Of a stretch of 16,726 nt of DNA, positions 5,858 through 13,233 are shown piece by piece. Source of the stretch: an uncultured Dialister sp. (GTDB lineage Bacteria > Bacillota > Negativicutes > Veillonellales > Dialisteraceae); the NCBI RefSeq assembly GCF_900538805.1, contig NZ_UPZP01000041.1:1-16726 (forward strand). Direction: 5' to 3'. The notes under the pieces were generated by a model. That model searched no databases and was not told the origin of the DNA. It saw only the letters and a program-made list of their open reading frames with translations. Every line of letters begins with the position of its first letter. The stretch's first letter is position 1. A program made the position numbers and the translations under genes.

Positions 5858-5912
5858 TTTAATTGCGGTATAAGATTTTTTAGCGTGCCGTTTGTTATTC
5901 ATGGAGGTTTTT

Positions 5913-6551
5913 TTGTATCCTGTCAATTTGAAAATGAAGGGCCTTTCCTGCCTGGTCATCGGCGGGGGGCATATTGCTCTCCGGAAGGTGAGGAAGCTCG
6001 TTTTGGAAGACGCAGAGGTGACTGTGCTGGCTCCGGAAATTTCGGAGGAGCTCATGCAGTACTTCAGGGAAAAGCGTATTTCCTGGAAGCGGGCAGCCTA
6101 CAGGGCGGGGGACACGGAGGGGTATCGCTTCGTGGTCACCGCCTGCGGCATCCGGGAGGTGGCTCAAGCGGTGCATGAGGAGTCCCTTCATCATTCCTTT
6201 TTGTATAATGCGGCGGATTTCCCGTCTCTGGGAAACTGCTCACTGCCCGCTGCCTTTGAGACGGGGGGGATTCACTTTGCCATTTCCACCGACGGCCGGT
6301 CGCCGGCCATGGCGAAATACGTGAAGAACTGGCTGAAAGGAAAGATTCCCTCTTCCTTTGGCGTGTGGCTTGACAGGGTGGCTCTTCTTCGGGAGGAGCT
6401 CAGAAATGAAATCGGCGAGAGCCGGCGGAGGGAAGCTTTTTGGCATGTTGTATTTGACGATGAGATTATGAATCTTGTCCTTGCAGGGAAATTAGACGAA
6501 GCAGAGGAGCGTGTGCGTAATGCAGTTGGTTGTTTTAGGTCTGAATCATAA
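5913..6551 (+). CDS. Precorrin-2 dehydrogenase / sirohydrochlorin ferrochelatase family
   Basis: A 212-residue protein like the N-terminal domain of CysG, Met8p or SirC. It uses NAD+ to oxidise precorrin-2 to sirohydrochlorin, and some members also insert iron. The N-terminus MYPVNLKMKG and the Rossmann motif VIGGGHIALRK are typical. NAADFPSLGNCSLPA and ISTDGRSPAMAKY are the conserved catalytic-domain stretches. I chose the TTG at 5913 because ggagg ends 5 nt before it and the family starts with MYP. An in-frame ATG at 5901 has no binding site and overlaps this one. It is first in a six-gene operon and its end overlaps hemA by 32 bp. There is no fused methyltransferase; that activity comes from the cobA-hemD gene downstream. 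Chelatase activity is uncertain. Confidence 0.88.
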   Translation: MYPVNLKMKGLSCLVIGGGHIALRKVRKLVLEDAEVTVLAPEISEELMQYFREKRISWKRAAYRAGDTEGYRFVVTACGIREVAQAVHEESLHHSFLYNAADFPSLGNCSLPAAFETGGIHFAISTDGRSPAMAKYVKNWLKGKIPSSFGVWLDRVALLREELRNEIGESRRREAFWHVVFDDEIMNLVLAGKLDEAEERVRNAVGCFRSES

Positions 6552-7803
6552 GACCGTTTCCGTAGACATACGGGAGCAGTTTGCCATTTCCGAGGAAAGC
6601 GCCAGAAGCGGCCTTTCCCATCTGGATGAGCAGGAGGGCATTGAGGAAGCGGTGGTGCTTTCCACCTGCAACCGGACGGAAATCTATGCGGTGCTGAAGG
6701 ACAGTTCCGCGAAGAAGACGCTGGAGCAGTTTTTCCTGGCCCTCTCGGGAAACAGCGAAGCGAAGAAAGAGTATTTCTTCTACTTTGAAGGGGAGGCCTG
6801 CATCCGCCATCTTTTCGAGGTGGCATCAGGGCTGGATTCCATGGTGATTGGCGAAAGCCAGATTCTGAACCAGATTAAGACGGCCTACACCATGGCCCTT
6901 GCTGAAAAGGCAACGAAGACCATTCTGAATACCCTTTTCCATCGGGCCATTACTACGGGCAAACGGGTGCGCACGGAGACCCGTATTTCCTACAGCGCCG
7001 TGTCCGTGAGCTACGCCGCTGTGAAGCTGGCTGAAAAAATCCTGGGCGGCCTGGATGACCGGACAGCCATGGTTTTCGGTGCCGGTGAGGCTGCGGAGCT
7101 TCTGGTGAAGAATCTCATGGGCAAGGGCCTTAAGAAAGTGATCGTCACCAACCGCCACATGGATAAGGCGGAGGATCTGGCGGCGAAAATTAACGGCGAA
7201 GCGGTGCCTTTCCACTGCGCCCTGTCCCATGCGGACGATGTGGATATCATTGTCACCGCCACCGGCGCGTCCCAGTACATTGTGAAAGCCTGGGATGTGA
7301 GAAATCTCATGATGCGCCGCGGCACCCGTCCCCTGGTGGCCATTGATATCGCCGTGCCCTGCGACATTGAGCCGGAGGTAGGCAATATCCGGAATGTCAC
7401 ACTCTACAACATCGACGACCTGCAGGAAATCGTGGCTAATAACATCCGTTTCCGGGAGGAAGAAGCTCGGCGGGCGGAGGTGATTGTGCAGGAGGAAATC
7501 CAGTCTATTGAAGACCGTTTCAAATATTTAAGTACCCGTCCCGTCATGGTGTCCCTCTCCGACAAGGCCGAGGAAATCCGGCAGCGGGAGCTGCGCCACG
7601 GTTTGGCTAAAATTGAGGGCCTCACCGATGAGGACAGGAAGGTGCTGTCCCACATGACACACATGATTGTGCGGAAAATCCTTCGGGAACCCATGATTCA
7701 TCTGAATGAATACGCCGGCACGGAATGGGAGTCGGAGGACAAGTCTGCCGTAGCCCGCCTGTTCAAGCTGGACGTAAGAAAGGGGCAGGAACTTGAAAAA
7801 TAA
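6520..7803 (+). CDS. hemA: Glutamyl-tRNA reductase
   Basis: A 427-residue HemA, which reduces glutamyl-tRNA with NADPH to glutamate-1-semialdehyde, the first committed step of the C5 tetrapyrrole pathway. The N-terminus MQLVVLGLNHKT is typical. The catalytic cysteine is C50 in LSTCNRTE. GESQILNQIK and the NADPH-binding VFGAGEAAELL follow, and the C-terminal part is a helical dimerisation region. Length is normal. I chose the ATG at 6520, with gaggag 9 nt upstream; an in-frame GTG at 6511 abuts the binding site. The start lies inside the previous gene (32-bp overlap) and the end overlaps hemC by 11 bp. HemA is often controlled by heme-dependent proteolysis, but nothing in this sequence shows that. 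Confidence 0.96.
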   Translation: MQLVVLGLNHKTVSVDIREQFAISEESARSGLSHLDEQEGIEEAVVLSTCNRTEIYAVLKDSSAKKTLEQFFLALSGNSEAKKEYFFYFEGEACIRHLFEVASGLDSMVIGESQILNQIKTAYTMALAEKATKTILNTLFHRAITTGKRVRTETRISYSAVSVSYAAVKLAEKILGGLDDRTAMVFGAGEAAELLVKNLMGKGLKKVIVTNRHMDKAEDLAAKINGEAVPFHCALSHADDVDIIVTATGASQYIVKAWDVRNLMMRRGTRPLVAIDIAVPCDIEPEVGNIRNVTLYNIDDLQEIVANNIRFREEEARRAEVIVQEEIQSIEDRFKYLSTRPVMVSLSDKAEEIRQRELRHGLAKIEGLTDEDRKVLSHMTHMIVRKILREPMIHLNEYAGTEWESEDKSAVARLFKLDVRKGQELEK

Positions 7804-8719
7804 AATCACCATTGCCACCAGGGAAAGCCTTCTGGCCCTCTGGCAGGCCCATTATGTAGAAAACCGCCTGAAGGAGCAGTATCCGGGACTGACGGTGGAG
7901 CTCCTTCCGGTTACCACTAAGGGAGACCAGATTCTGGACCGTCCATTGGTGGAAATCGGGGGTAAAGGGCTTTTCATCAAGGAACTGGAAGTGATTCTTC
8001 TGGAGAAAAAGGCGGATATTGCAGTCCATTCCCTGAAGGATATGACCGCCGAATGCCCCGAAGGGCTCACCATTGCGGCTGTTACGAAAAGGGAAGATCC
8101 GCGGGACGCCTTCGTTTCCAACAAATACAAATCTCTGGATGAGCTCCCCGCCGGCGCGAAGGTGGGCACTTCCAGCCTTCGACGGCAGGCCCAGCTTCTC
8201 CATGCAAGACCGGACCTTGTGATCAAGTCCCTTCGGGGCAATGTGCAGACGAGGCTCCGCCATCTGGATGAAGGGGACTTTGACGCCGTCATTCTGGCGG
8301 CGGCGGGCCTCAAGCGTCTGGACCTTGCTGAACGCATTACTTCCTATATTTCCACGGAAGACAGCATTCCGGCCGCCGGCCAGGGGGTCATGGCGGTGGA
8401 AGCCAGGAGCGATGATGAGGAGACCCTGAATCTCCTGTCCTTCCTCCACGATGAAGAAGTGGCTTCCTGTATCCGTGCGGAGCGCTCCTTCCTGGCAAGG
8501 GTTGGGGGCGACTGCAAGGTGCCCGCCGGCATTTACGCGGTGCCCGAAAAGGGCGGCATCTCCGTGGAAGCCTTCATCGCTTCTCCCGACGGAAAAGAGC
8601 TGTACCGCGGAAAGACAGAAGGTCCCATTTCCAAAGCGGAAGACCTTGGCAGTGCCATGGCCGGCAGGCTTCTTGACGAAGGCGGCCGGAAGGTGCTGGA
8701 AAAACTGCAGAAGATATAA
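7793..8719 (+). CDS. hemC: Porphobilinogen deaminase (hydroxymethylbilane synthase)
   Basis: A 308-residue HemC, which joins four porphobilinogen units into hydroxymethylbilane. Motifs: the N-terminal IATRESLLALWQA, the substrate-binding HSLKDM, VGTSSLRRQAQL and LRGNVQTRL, and the dipyrromethane-cofactor cysteine C241 in GGDCKVPAG. Length is normal. The start is a TTG at 7793 that overlaps hemA by 11 bp, with aggggcagga just upstream. There is no ATG near the conserved N-terminus, so a non-ATG start is needed. A 20-nt gap with a new ribosome binding site separates it from the cobA-hemD gene. Confidence 0.96.
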   Translation: MKNKITIATRESLLALWQAHYVENRLKEQYPGLTVELLPVTTKGDQILDRPLVEIGGKGLFIKELEVILLEKKADIAVHSLKDMTAECPEGLTIAAVTKREDPRDAFVSNKYKSLDELPAGAKVGTSSLRRQAQLLHARPDLVIKSLRGNVQTRLRHLDEGDFDAVILAAAGLKRLDLAERITSYISTEDSIPAAGQGVMAVEARSDDEETLNLLSFLHDEEVASCIRAERSFLARVGGDCKVPAGIYAVPEKGGISVEAFIASPDGKELYRGKTEGPISKAEDLGSAMAGRLLDEGGRKVLEKLQKI

Positions 8720-8739
8720 ATGAATTGAGGAGATTTTAC

Positions 8740-10260
8740 ATGAAAAAAGGGAAAGTCTATTTAATCGGCGCAGGCCCCGGAGATCCGGAACTTCTGACAC
8801 TGAAGGGAAAGCGGTGCCTGGAGGAAGCGGACGTCATTGTGGGAGACTACCTGGCGGACAGGCGGCTCCTCCGCTACGCCCGCCCGGACGCGGAATATGT
8901 GTACGTAGGCAAGAAGGCCGGCTGCCATACCATGAAGCAGCATGAAATCAGCCTCCTTCTGGCGGAAAAGGGAAAGGAAGGGAAGATTGTGGCCCGTCTC
9001 AAAGGCGGGGATCCCTTCGTTTTCGGCAGAGGGGGAGAGGAAATCGAGGTGCTCCGTGAGGCCGGCGTCCCCTTCGAAGAGGTGCCCGGCATTACCAGCG
9101 CCATTGCGGCGCCTGCCTATGCGGGCATTCCCGTCACCCACCGCGGCGTGGCTGCGTCCTTTGCGGTGATTACGGGCCATGAGGACCCAACCAAGGACAA
9201 ATCTTCCATTCACTGGGATAAACTGGCCGGCGGCGTGGATACCCTCATTTTCCTCATGGGCGTAGGCCATACGGCTCTCATTGCCTCCCAGCTCATGAAG
9301 TACGGAAGAAGCGCTGATACGCCGGCCGCCTTCGTCCGCTGGGGCACCCGTCCCTATCAGGAAACCTATACCACCACCCTGGGAAGGGCAGCGGAGGATG
9401 TGGAAAAAATGCACATCCAGCCGCCGGCGGTATTCGTGGTGGGGGATGTGGTAAAGCTCAGAGAAGAAATGCGCTGGTTTGACAACCGTCCCCTCTTTGG
9501 GAAACGAATCATCGTCACCCGTTCCCGCACCCAGGCTTCCCGTCTGGTGAACGTGCTGGATGAAAAGGGCGCGGAAACCCTGGAAATCCCCACCATTGCT
9601 ATCAAAGACCCATCCGATGATTTTAAAGGCATGGATGAAGCGCTTGACCGCCTTGAAATGTACGACTGGCTCATTTTCACCAGCCAGAACGGCGTGGATT
9701 CCTTCTTCAGCCGCCTCTACAAGTCCGGACGGGATACCCGCGCCCTGGGCCATGTGAAAATCGGCGCCATCGGACCGGCCACGGCCCGCCAGCTCACCCG
9801 CCATGGCCTTCACGCCGACTGCGTGCCTGAAAAGTACAAGGCCGAAAACCTGCTGGCCGAAATGAAGCCCCTCATCAAGGGCTATGAAAAGGTGCTCATT
9901 CCAAGGGCCAAAGTGGCAAGAAGCGTCCTCCCCGAAGGGCTCCGCGCGCTGGGCTGCCGGGTGGACGTGGTGGAAGCCTACCGCACCGAAGCGGACACAG
10001 CCCATAAGGAAGAACTGTTGGACGTGCTGGAACACCACGGCGCCGACATTATTACCTTCACCAGCTCCTCCACCGTGTACAATCTCATGAGTCAGATCGA
10101 CGGCAGGACAGAACTTTTGAAAGGCGTCACCCTGGCATGCATCGGACCGATTACCGCCGCCACATGCCGTAAATATAACCTGGAACCATCTATCATTTCT
10201 GAAGTCTATACGATTGATGGCCTTGTCAATGCAATTGAAAAAGGAGTCGAAAAGAAATGA
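8740..10260 (+). CDS. cobA-hemD: Fused uroporphyrinogen-III C-methyltransferase / uroporphyrinogen-III synthase
   Basis: A 506-residue two-domain protein. The N-terminal half (about residues 1-245) is a SAM-dependent methyltransferase (SUMT, CobA) that converts uroporphyrinogen III to precorrin-2. It shows VYLIGAGPGDPELLTLKG, the GGDPFVFGRGGEE motif, and PGITSAIAAPAYAGIP. The C-terminal half (about 250-506) is uroporphyrinogen-III synthase (HemD), with GKRIIVTRSRTQAS, LIFTSQNGVDSFF, IGAIGPATA and ITFTSSSTVYNL. This fusion is common in Clostridia and Negativicutes. It makes uroporphyrinogen III and commits it directly to the siroheme and corrinoid branch. I chose the ATG at 8740 with ttgaggag 7 nt upstream; an in-frame TTG at 8725 lies within that binding site. 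The stop overlaps the hemB start by 4 bp. Confidence 0.95.
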   Translation: MKKGKVYLIGAGPGDPELLTLKGKRCLEEADVIVGDYLADRRLLRYARPDAEYVYVGKKAGCHTMKQHEISLLLAEKGKEGKIVARLKGGDPFVFGRGGEEIEVLREAGVPFEEVPGITSAIAAPAYAGIPVTHRGVAASFAVITGHEDPTKDKSSIHWDKLAGGVDTLIFLMGVGHTALIASQLMKYGRSADTPAAFVRWGTRPYQETYTTTLGRAAEDVEKMHIQPPAVFVVGDVVKLREEMRWFDNRPLFGKRIIVTRSRTQASRLVNVLDEKGAETLEIPTIAIKDPSDDFKGMDEALDRLEMYDWLIFTSQNGVDSFFSRLYKSGRDTRALGHVKIGAIGPATARQLTRHGLHADCVPEKYKAENLLAEMKPLIKGYEKVLIPRAKVARSVLPEGLRALGCRVDVVEAYRTEADTAHKEELLDVLEHHGADIITFTSSSTVYNLMSQIDGRTELLKGVTLACIGPITAATCRKYNLEPSIISEVYTIDGLVNAIEKGVEKK

Positions 10261-11243
10261 AATTAAACACACTTCGCCCAAGAAGACTGAGAAGAACGGA
10301 AGCCATCCGTTCCATGGTGAGAGAAAATTCCCTGGAACTGAATGATTTCGTCTATCCTATTTTCGTGGTGCCCGGCACCAACGTGAAGGAAGAAATCCCC
10401 AGCATGCCCGGACAGTACCACCTGTCCGTGGACAATGCGGTAAAAGTGGCGGAAGAAATCTACAAAATGGGCATTCCCGCCGTCGAAGTCTTCGGCCTTC
10501 CGGAATACAAGGACGACATCGGCTCCTCCGCCTGGGACATGAACAGCCCCGTGCAGCGCGCCATCCGCGCCATTAAGGAAGCGGTGCCGGACCTCGTTAT
10601 CGTCGGCGACGTATGCCTCTGCCAGTACACCAAGAGCGGCCACTGCGGCCAGCTCAAGGGCCATGAAGTGGATAACGACCCCACACTGGAACTTCTGGCC
10701 AAAGTCGCCCTTTCCCAGGCTGAATGCGGCGCTGACATCGTGGCTCCTTCCGATATGATGGACGGCCGCGTGGCAAAAATCCGTGAAACCCTGGACGCCA
10801 ACGACCTGCAGAACGTTTCCATCATGTCCTACGCCGTAAAATACGCCTCCGGCTACTACGGACCCTTCCGCGACGCCGCTGACTCTGCGCCCCAGTTCGG
10901 CGACCGCAGAGGCTACCAGATGGACCCCGCCAACAGCCGCGAAGCCATGAAGGAAGTGGACCTGGACATGGCTGAAGGCGCCGACATTATCATGGTGAAA
11001 CCGGCCCTGGCCTACCTTGATATCGTCCGCCAGGTGAGAGACCATATCAACCGCCCCGTAGCCACCTACAACGTTTCCGGCGAATACGCCATGGTGAAGG
11101 CAGCCGCAGCCAAAGGCTGGATCGACGAAAAGAGAATCGTCATGGAATCCCTCCTCTGCATGAAGAGAGCCGGCGCAGATATTATTATTTCCTACCATGC
11201 TCCCGATGTGGCTAAATGGCTGAAGGAGGAAGCAGGCAAATGA
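10257..11243 (+). CDS. hemB: Porphobilinogen synthase (delta-aminolevulinic acid dehydratase)
   Basis: A 328-residue HemB, which condenses two 5-aminolevulinate molecules to porphobilinogen. The two Schiff-base lysines are K195 (in SYAVKYASG) and K248 (in MVKPALAYLD). The zinc-binding cysteine cluster is complete: C120, C122 and C130 in VCLCQYTKSGHCG. This places it with the zinc-dependent enzymes rather than the magnesium-only forms, which replace these cysteines. Length fits Gram-positive HemB (about 324). The ATG overlaps the cobA-hemD stop (ATGA), with aaaggag upstream. The stop overlaps the hemL start in the same way. Confidence 0.97.
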   Translation: MKLNTLRPRRLRRTEAIRSMVRENSLELNDFVYPIFVVPGTNVKEEIPSMPGQYHLSVDNAVKVAEEIYKMGIPAVEVFGLPEYKDDIGSSAWDMNSPVQRAIRAIKEAVPDLVIVGDVCLCQYTKSGHCGQLKGHEVDNDPTLELLAKVALSQAECGADIVAPSDMMDGRVAKIRETLDANDLQNVSIMSYAVKYASGYYGPFRDAADSAPQFGDRRGYQMDPANSREAMKEVDLDMAEGADIIMVKPALAYLDIVRQVRDHINRPVATYNVSGEYAMVKAAAAKGWIDEKRIVMESLLCMKRAGADIIISYHAPDVAKWLKEEAGK

Positions 11244-12541
11244 TCGACCTTACCAAGTCCAAAGCCGCCTTTGAAGAAGCCAGGAAATACATGCCCGGTG
11301 GCGTCAACAGCCCTGTCCGCTCCTATCCCCACATGGGCTGTCCGCCTCCCTTCATCAGGGAAGCCCACGGCTCCCACATCACCGACATTGACGGCAACAC
11401 CTACATCGACTACGTAGGCTCCTGGGGCCCCATGGTCTTGGGCCACGCCCATCCCGCCGTCATCAAAGCCATCAAGGCAGCCGCTGAAAGAAGCACCAGC
11501 TACGGCGCACCCACCCTTCTGGAAACGGAAATTGCCGAACTCATCCACCAGGTGTACCCGTCCATTGAAAAAATGCGCATGGTCAACTCCGGCACCGAAG
11601 CCACCATGAGCGCCCTCCGCGCTGCCAGAGGATACACCGGAAGAGACAAGATTCTGAAATTTGAAGGCTGCTACCACGGCCACGGCGACAGCCTCCTCGT
11701 CAAGGCAGGCTCCGGAGCCGCCACCTTCGGCAGCCCCGACAGCGCCGGCGTCACCAAAGGCACCGCCAAAGACACCCTGGTGGTTCCCTACAACGACATT
11801 CCCGCCTTCACCAAGATGATGGATGAGAAGGGCGATGAAATCGCCGCTGTCATCGTAGAACCGGTGGCAGGCAACATGTGCTGCGTACCTCCGGTGGAAG
11901 GCTTCCTCGAAGCCCTCCGCAAAGAAACCGAAAAACACGGCACTGTCCTCATATTCGACGAAGTCATGTGCGGCTTCCGCACCACCTTCCACGGCGCCCA
12001 GGCCCGCTACCACATCCACCCCGACATGACATGCCTCGGCAAAATCATCGGCGGCGGCCTCCCCGCAGCAGCCTACGGCGGCAGAAAAGAAATCATGAAC
12101 TGCATCGCCCCCGACGGCTCCGTCTACCAGGCAGGCACCCTCTCCGGCAACCCTCTGGCCGTTACCGCCGGCATTGAGACATTGAAACAGATGATGGCCA
12201 TTCCGGACTTCGATAAGATTCTTGAAAAGAAAACAGCTGACCTCCTTTCCGGCTGGAAACAGGCCGCAGACAAAGCAGGAGTCCCCCTTATCTGCCACCA
12301 CTCCGGCTCCATGTTCGGCATCTTCTTCTCCGAAAAAGACGTCCTCAACTACCACGACGCCTGCGAAGCCAATGCCGCCCGGTTCAAAGCCTGGTTCCTC
12401 TCCATGCTTGACCAGCACATCTACCTCGCCCCGTCCCCCTTCGAAACCCTCTTCATGTCCTACGCCCACAGCGACGAAGACATCGAAAAAACCATTAAAG
12501 CGGCGAACAAAGCCATGGAAGAAGCGGCAAAAGTGAAATAA
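11240..12541 (+). CDS. hemL: Glutamate-1-semialdehyde 2,1-aminomutase
   Basis: A 433-residue PLP-dependent class III aminotransferase that isomerises glutamate-1-semialdehyde to 5-aminolevulinate, the step after HemA. Motifs: MPGGVNSPVRSY near the N-terminus, VNSGTEATMSALR, FEGCYHGHGDSLL, IFDEVMCGFR, and the PLP lysine K268 in CLGKIIGGGLP. Length is typical. I chose the ATG at 11240, which overlaps the hemB stop by 4 bp and has aaggagga 9 nt upstream. An in-frame ATG at 11216 would lie inside hemB and lacks a site. It is the last gene of the operon, followed within 7 nt by a terminator. Having hemA and hemL in one transcript matches the instability of the intermediate passed between them. Confidence 0.97.
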   Translation: MIDLTKSKAAFEEARKYMPGGVNSPVRSYPHMGCPPPFIREAHGSHITDIDGNTYIDYVGSWGPMVLGHAHPAVIKAIKAAAERSTSYGAPTLLETEIAELIHQVYPSIEKMRMVNSGTEATMSALRAARGYTGRDKILKFEGCYHGHGDSLLVKAGSGAATFGSPDSAGVTKGTAKDTLVVPYNDIPAFTKMMDEKGDEIAAVIVEPVAGNMCCVPPVEGFLEALRKETEKHGTVLIFDEVMCGFRTTFHGAQARYHIHPDMTCLGKIIGGGLPAAAYGGRKEIMNCIAPDGSVYQAGTLSGNPLAVTAGIETLKQMMAIPDFDKILEKKTADLLSGWKQAADKAGVPLICHHSGSMFGIFFSEKDVLNYHDACEANAARFKAWFLSMLDQHIYLAPSPFETLFMSYAHSDEDIEKTIKAANKAMEEAAKVK

Positions 12542-12547
12542 AAAAAG

Positions 12548-12575
12548 GCACTCCCGAAAAGGGGGTGCTTTTTTT
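12548..12575 (+). terminator. Rho-independent terminator of the tetrapyrrole operon
   Basis: GCACTCCC-gaaaa-GGGGGTGC (8 bp with one G-T pair) followed by seven T, 7 nt after the hemL stop. The A run before the stem also pairs with the T run, so it could work in both directions. Confidence 0.92.
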
Positions 12576-12577
12576 GT

Positions 12578-12743
12578 GGACACGCCCTGCGGGCGTGAGG
12601 ATTGACGGCCCTTCGGGCCGAAGGTTCTTAGGGTGCTAAAGTTTGACAGCGGCTTTGCCGCTGAGGGTTGTGGTAGGCGCCCTTTAAACAATTGAAGGCG
12701 CCAGTTTGTATAAAACCTTTACAACCGCCCTGGCGGGCGAAGG
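12578..12743 (+). repeat. Multi-hairpin linker element, copy C
   Basis: Same order as copies A and B. Stems: ACGCCC-tgc-GGGCGT, GGCCC-ttc-GGGCC where A and B have GGGGC/GCCCC, AGCGGC-ttt-GCCGCT where A has ATGGCC/GGCCAT, GGCGCC/GGCGCC with a 15-nt loop, and CGCCC/GGGCG. Linkers TTTGAC, GAGGGTTGTGGT and TATAAAACCTTTACAACC are kept. It begins 3 nt after the T run of the hemL terminator, in the orientation of hemL. Confidence 0.8.
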
Positions 12744-12771
12744 TGGCTATTGGCTGGTGGCTAGTGGCTGG
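12744..12771. repeat. 7-nt tandem repeat, four units
   Basis: Four exact-length units, TGGCTAT, TGGCTGG, TGGCTAG and TGGCTGG, directly follow copy C. Only the last two bases vary. The tract could change length by slippage. No gene spans it. Confidence 0.7.
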
Positions 12772-12949
12772 GGGGCCCGCCTCCCACCGTCATCCTGAGC
12801 GCAAGCGAAGGAACGTCGGTCGACCAATTAAAAGGGCCTTCCTTTTGTCCGGCTGACCGGTGAAGAGGGGGCCACGAAGTGGCGCAGGGGTGTACTACGC
12901 TACAAGGCGAAATGACACTCTATGCTGACCTGATTGCCAATCGGCAGCT

Positions 12950-13043
12950 TTCCCGCCGACTGATATTTAGTAGCATTTGTCTCAAATATGCCACGTATCG
13001 AGATTCTTCACTTCGTTCAGAATGGCGAGTGGGAGGCGGGAAG
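12950..13043. repeat. MITE-like element with terminal inverted repeats, copy 3
   Basis: Bounded by TTCCCGCC (12950-12957) and GGCGGGAA (13035-13042). It aligns along its length with 5293-5386, and both units are 94 bp. The shared right flank CGTAACGCTGAC then leads into the 41-mer at 13051. Confidence 0.6.
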
Positions 13044-13050
13044 GCAAGCA

Positions 13051-13091
13051 CGTAACGCTGACTTTATACTCATCGCCGAAGGCGATACCTT
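13051..13091. repeat. 41-nt perfect direct repeat, copy 2
   Basis: Identical to 5568-5608, including the ATCGCC-gaa-GGCGAT hairpin. The two lie about 7.5 kb apart and bracket the tetrapyrrole operon in direct orientation. Confidence 0.85.
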
Positions 13092-13100
13092 TCTTCCCCT

Positions 13101-13206
13101 GAGCGTCAGCGAACACAACCCTTCTACACAACCCGCCGCCGATAGGCGGCCCCAACCTGCGCCGTCAGGCGCGCCCCCCTTTTATTACTGCTGCGAAGTG
13201 TCTCCG
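13101..13206. repeat. About 105-bp two-hairpin repeat, copy 2
   Basis: Aligns with 186-290. The hairpin GCCGCC-gata-GGCGGC has a changed loop and an unchanged stem; the second hairpin, GCGCC-gtca-GGCGC, is retained. It ends 28 nt before the stop codon of the minus-strand gene at 13234. Confidence 0.7.
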
Positions 13207-13233
13207 TTGGCCCGGTCAATCTTAAGAACTTTT

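Larger units (their letters stand above)
4863..5912. other. Noncoding island 2: hairpin repeat mosaic and leader of the tetrapyrrole operon
   Basis: About 1 kb without a credible gene. It begins 9 nt after the repressor stop codon with copy B (4871-5051). GC hairpins follow: GGTGGC/GCCACC at 5069-5084, CCCCCG/CGGGGG at 5091-5106, GGTGCC/GGCACC at 5194-5209 and AGTCGCC/GGCGACT at 5221-5237. Next come the TIR element (5293-5386), a repeated 33-mer (5472-5504), CCTCCTTCC-taa-GGAAGGAGG at 5502-5522, a repeated 41-mer (5568-5608), the TGAACCC array (5615-5656) and an AT-rich stretch with the operon promoter. I see no cobalamin riboswitch. Confidence 0.7.
12542..13233. other. Noncoding island 3 between convergent operons
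   Basis: About 690 bp with no credible gene; a long open frame from 12988 runs antisense over the next gene and is rejected. It holds the hemL terminator, copy C (12578-12743), a 7-nt tandem repeat TGGCTNN x4 (12744-12771), the TIR element (12950-13043), the 41-mer (13051-13091) and the two-hairpin repeat (13101-13206). The minus strand just after the stop at 13234 reads CTTAAGATTGAC, 11 of 12 matching a linker of copies A and B. So this family also follows the minus-strand gene in sense orientation. Confidence 0.7.

Noticed and set aside
5660..5912. Cobalamin riboswitch upstream of the tetrapyrrole operon
   Set aside because: TCACTGG at 5832-5838 recalls the B12 box, but the rest of the conserved core is missing and the sequence falls within the promoter.
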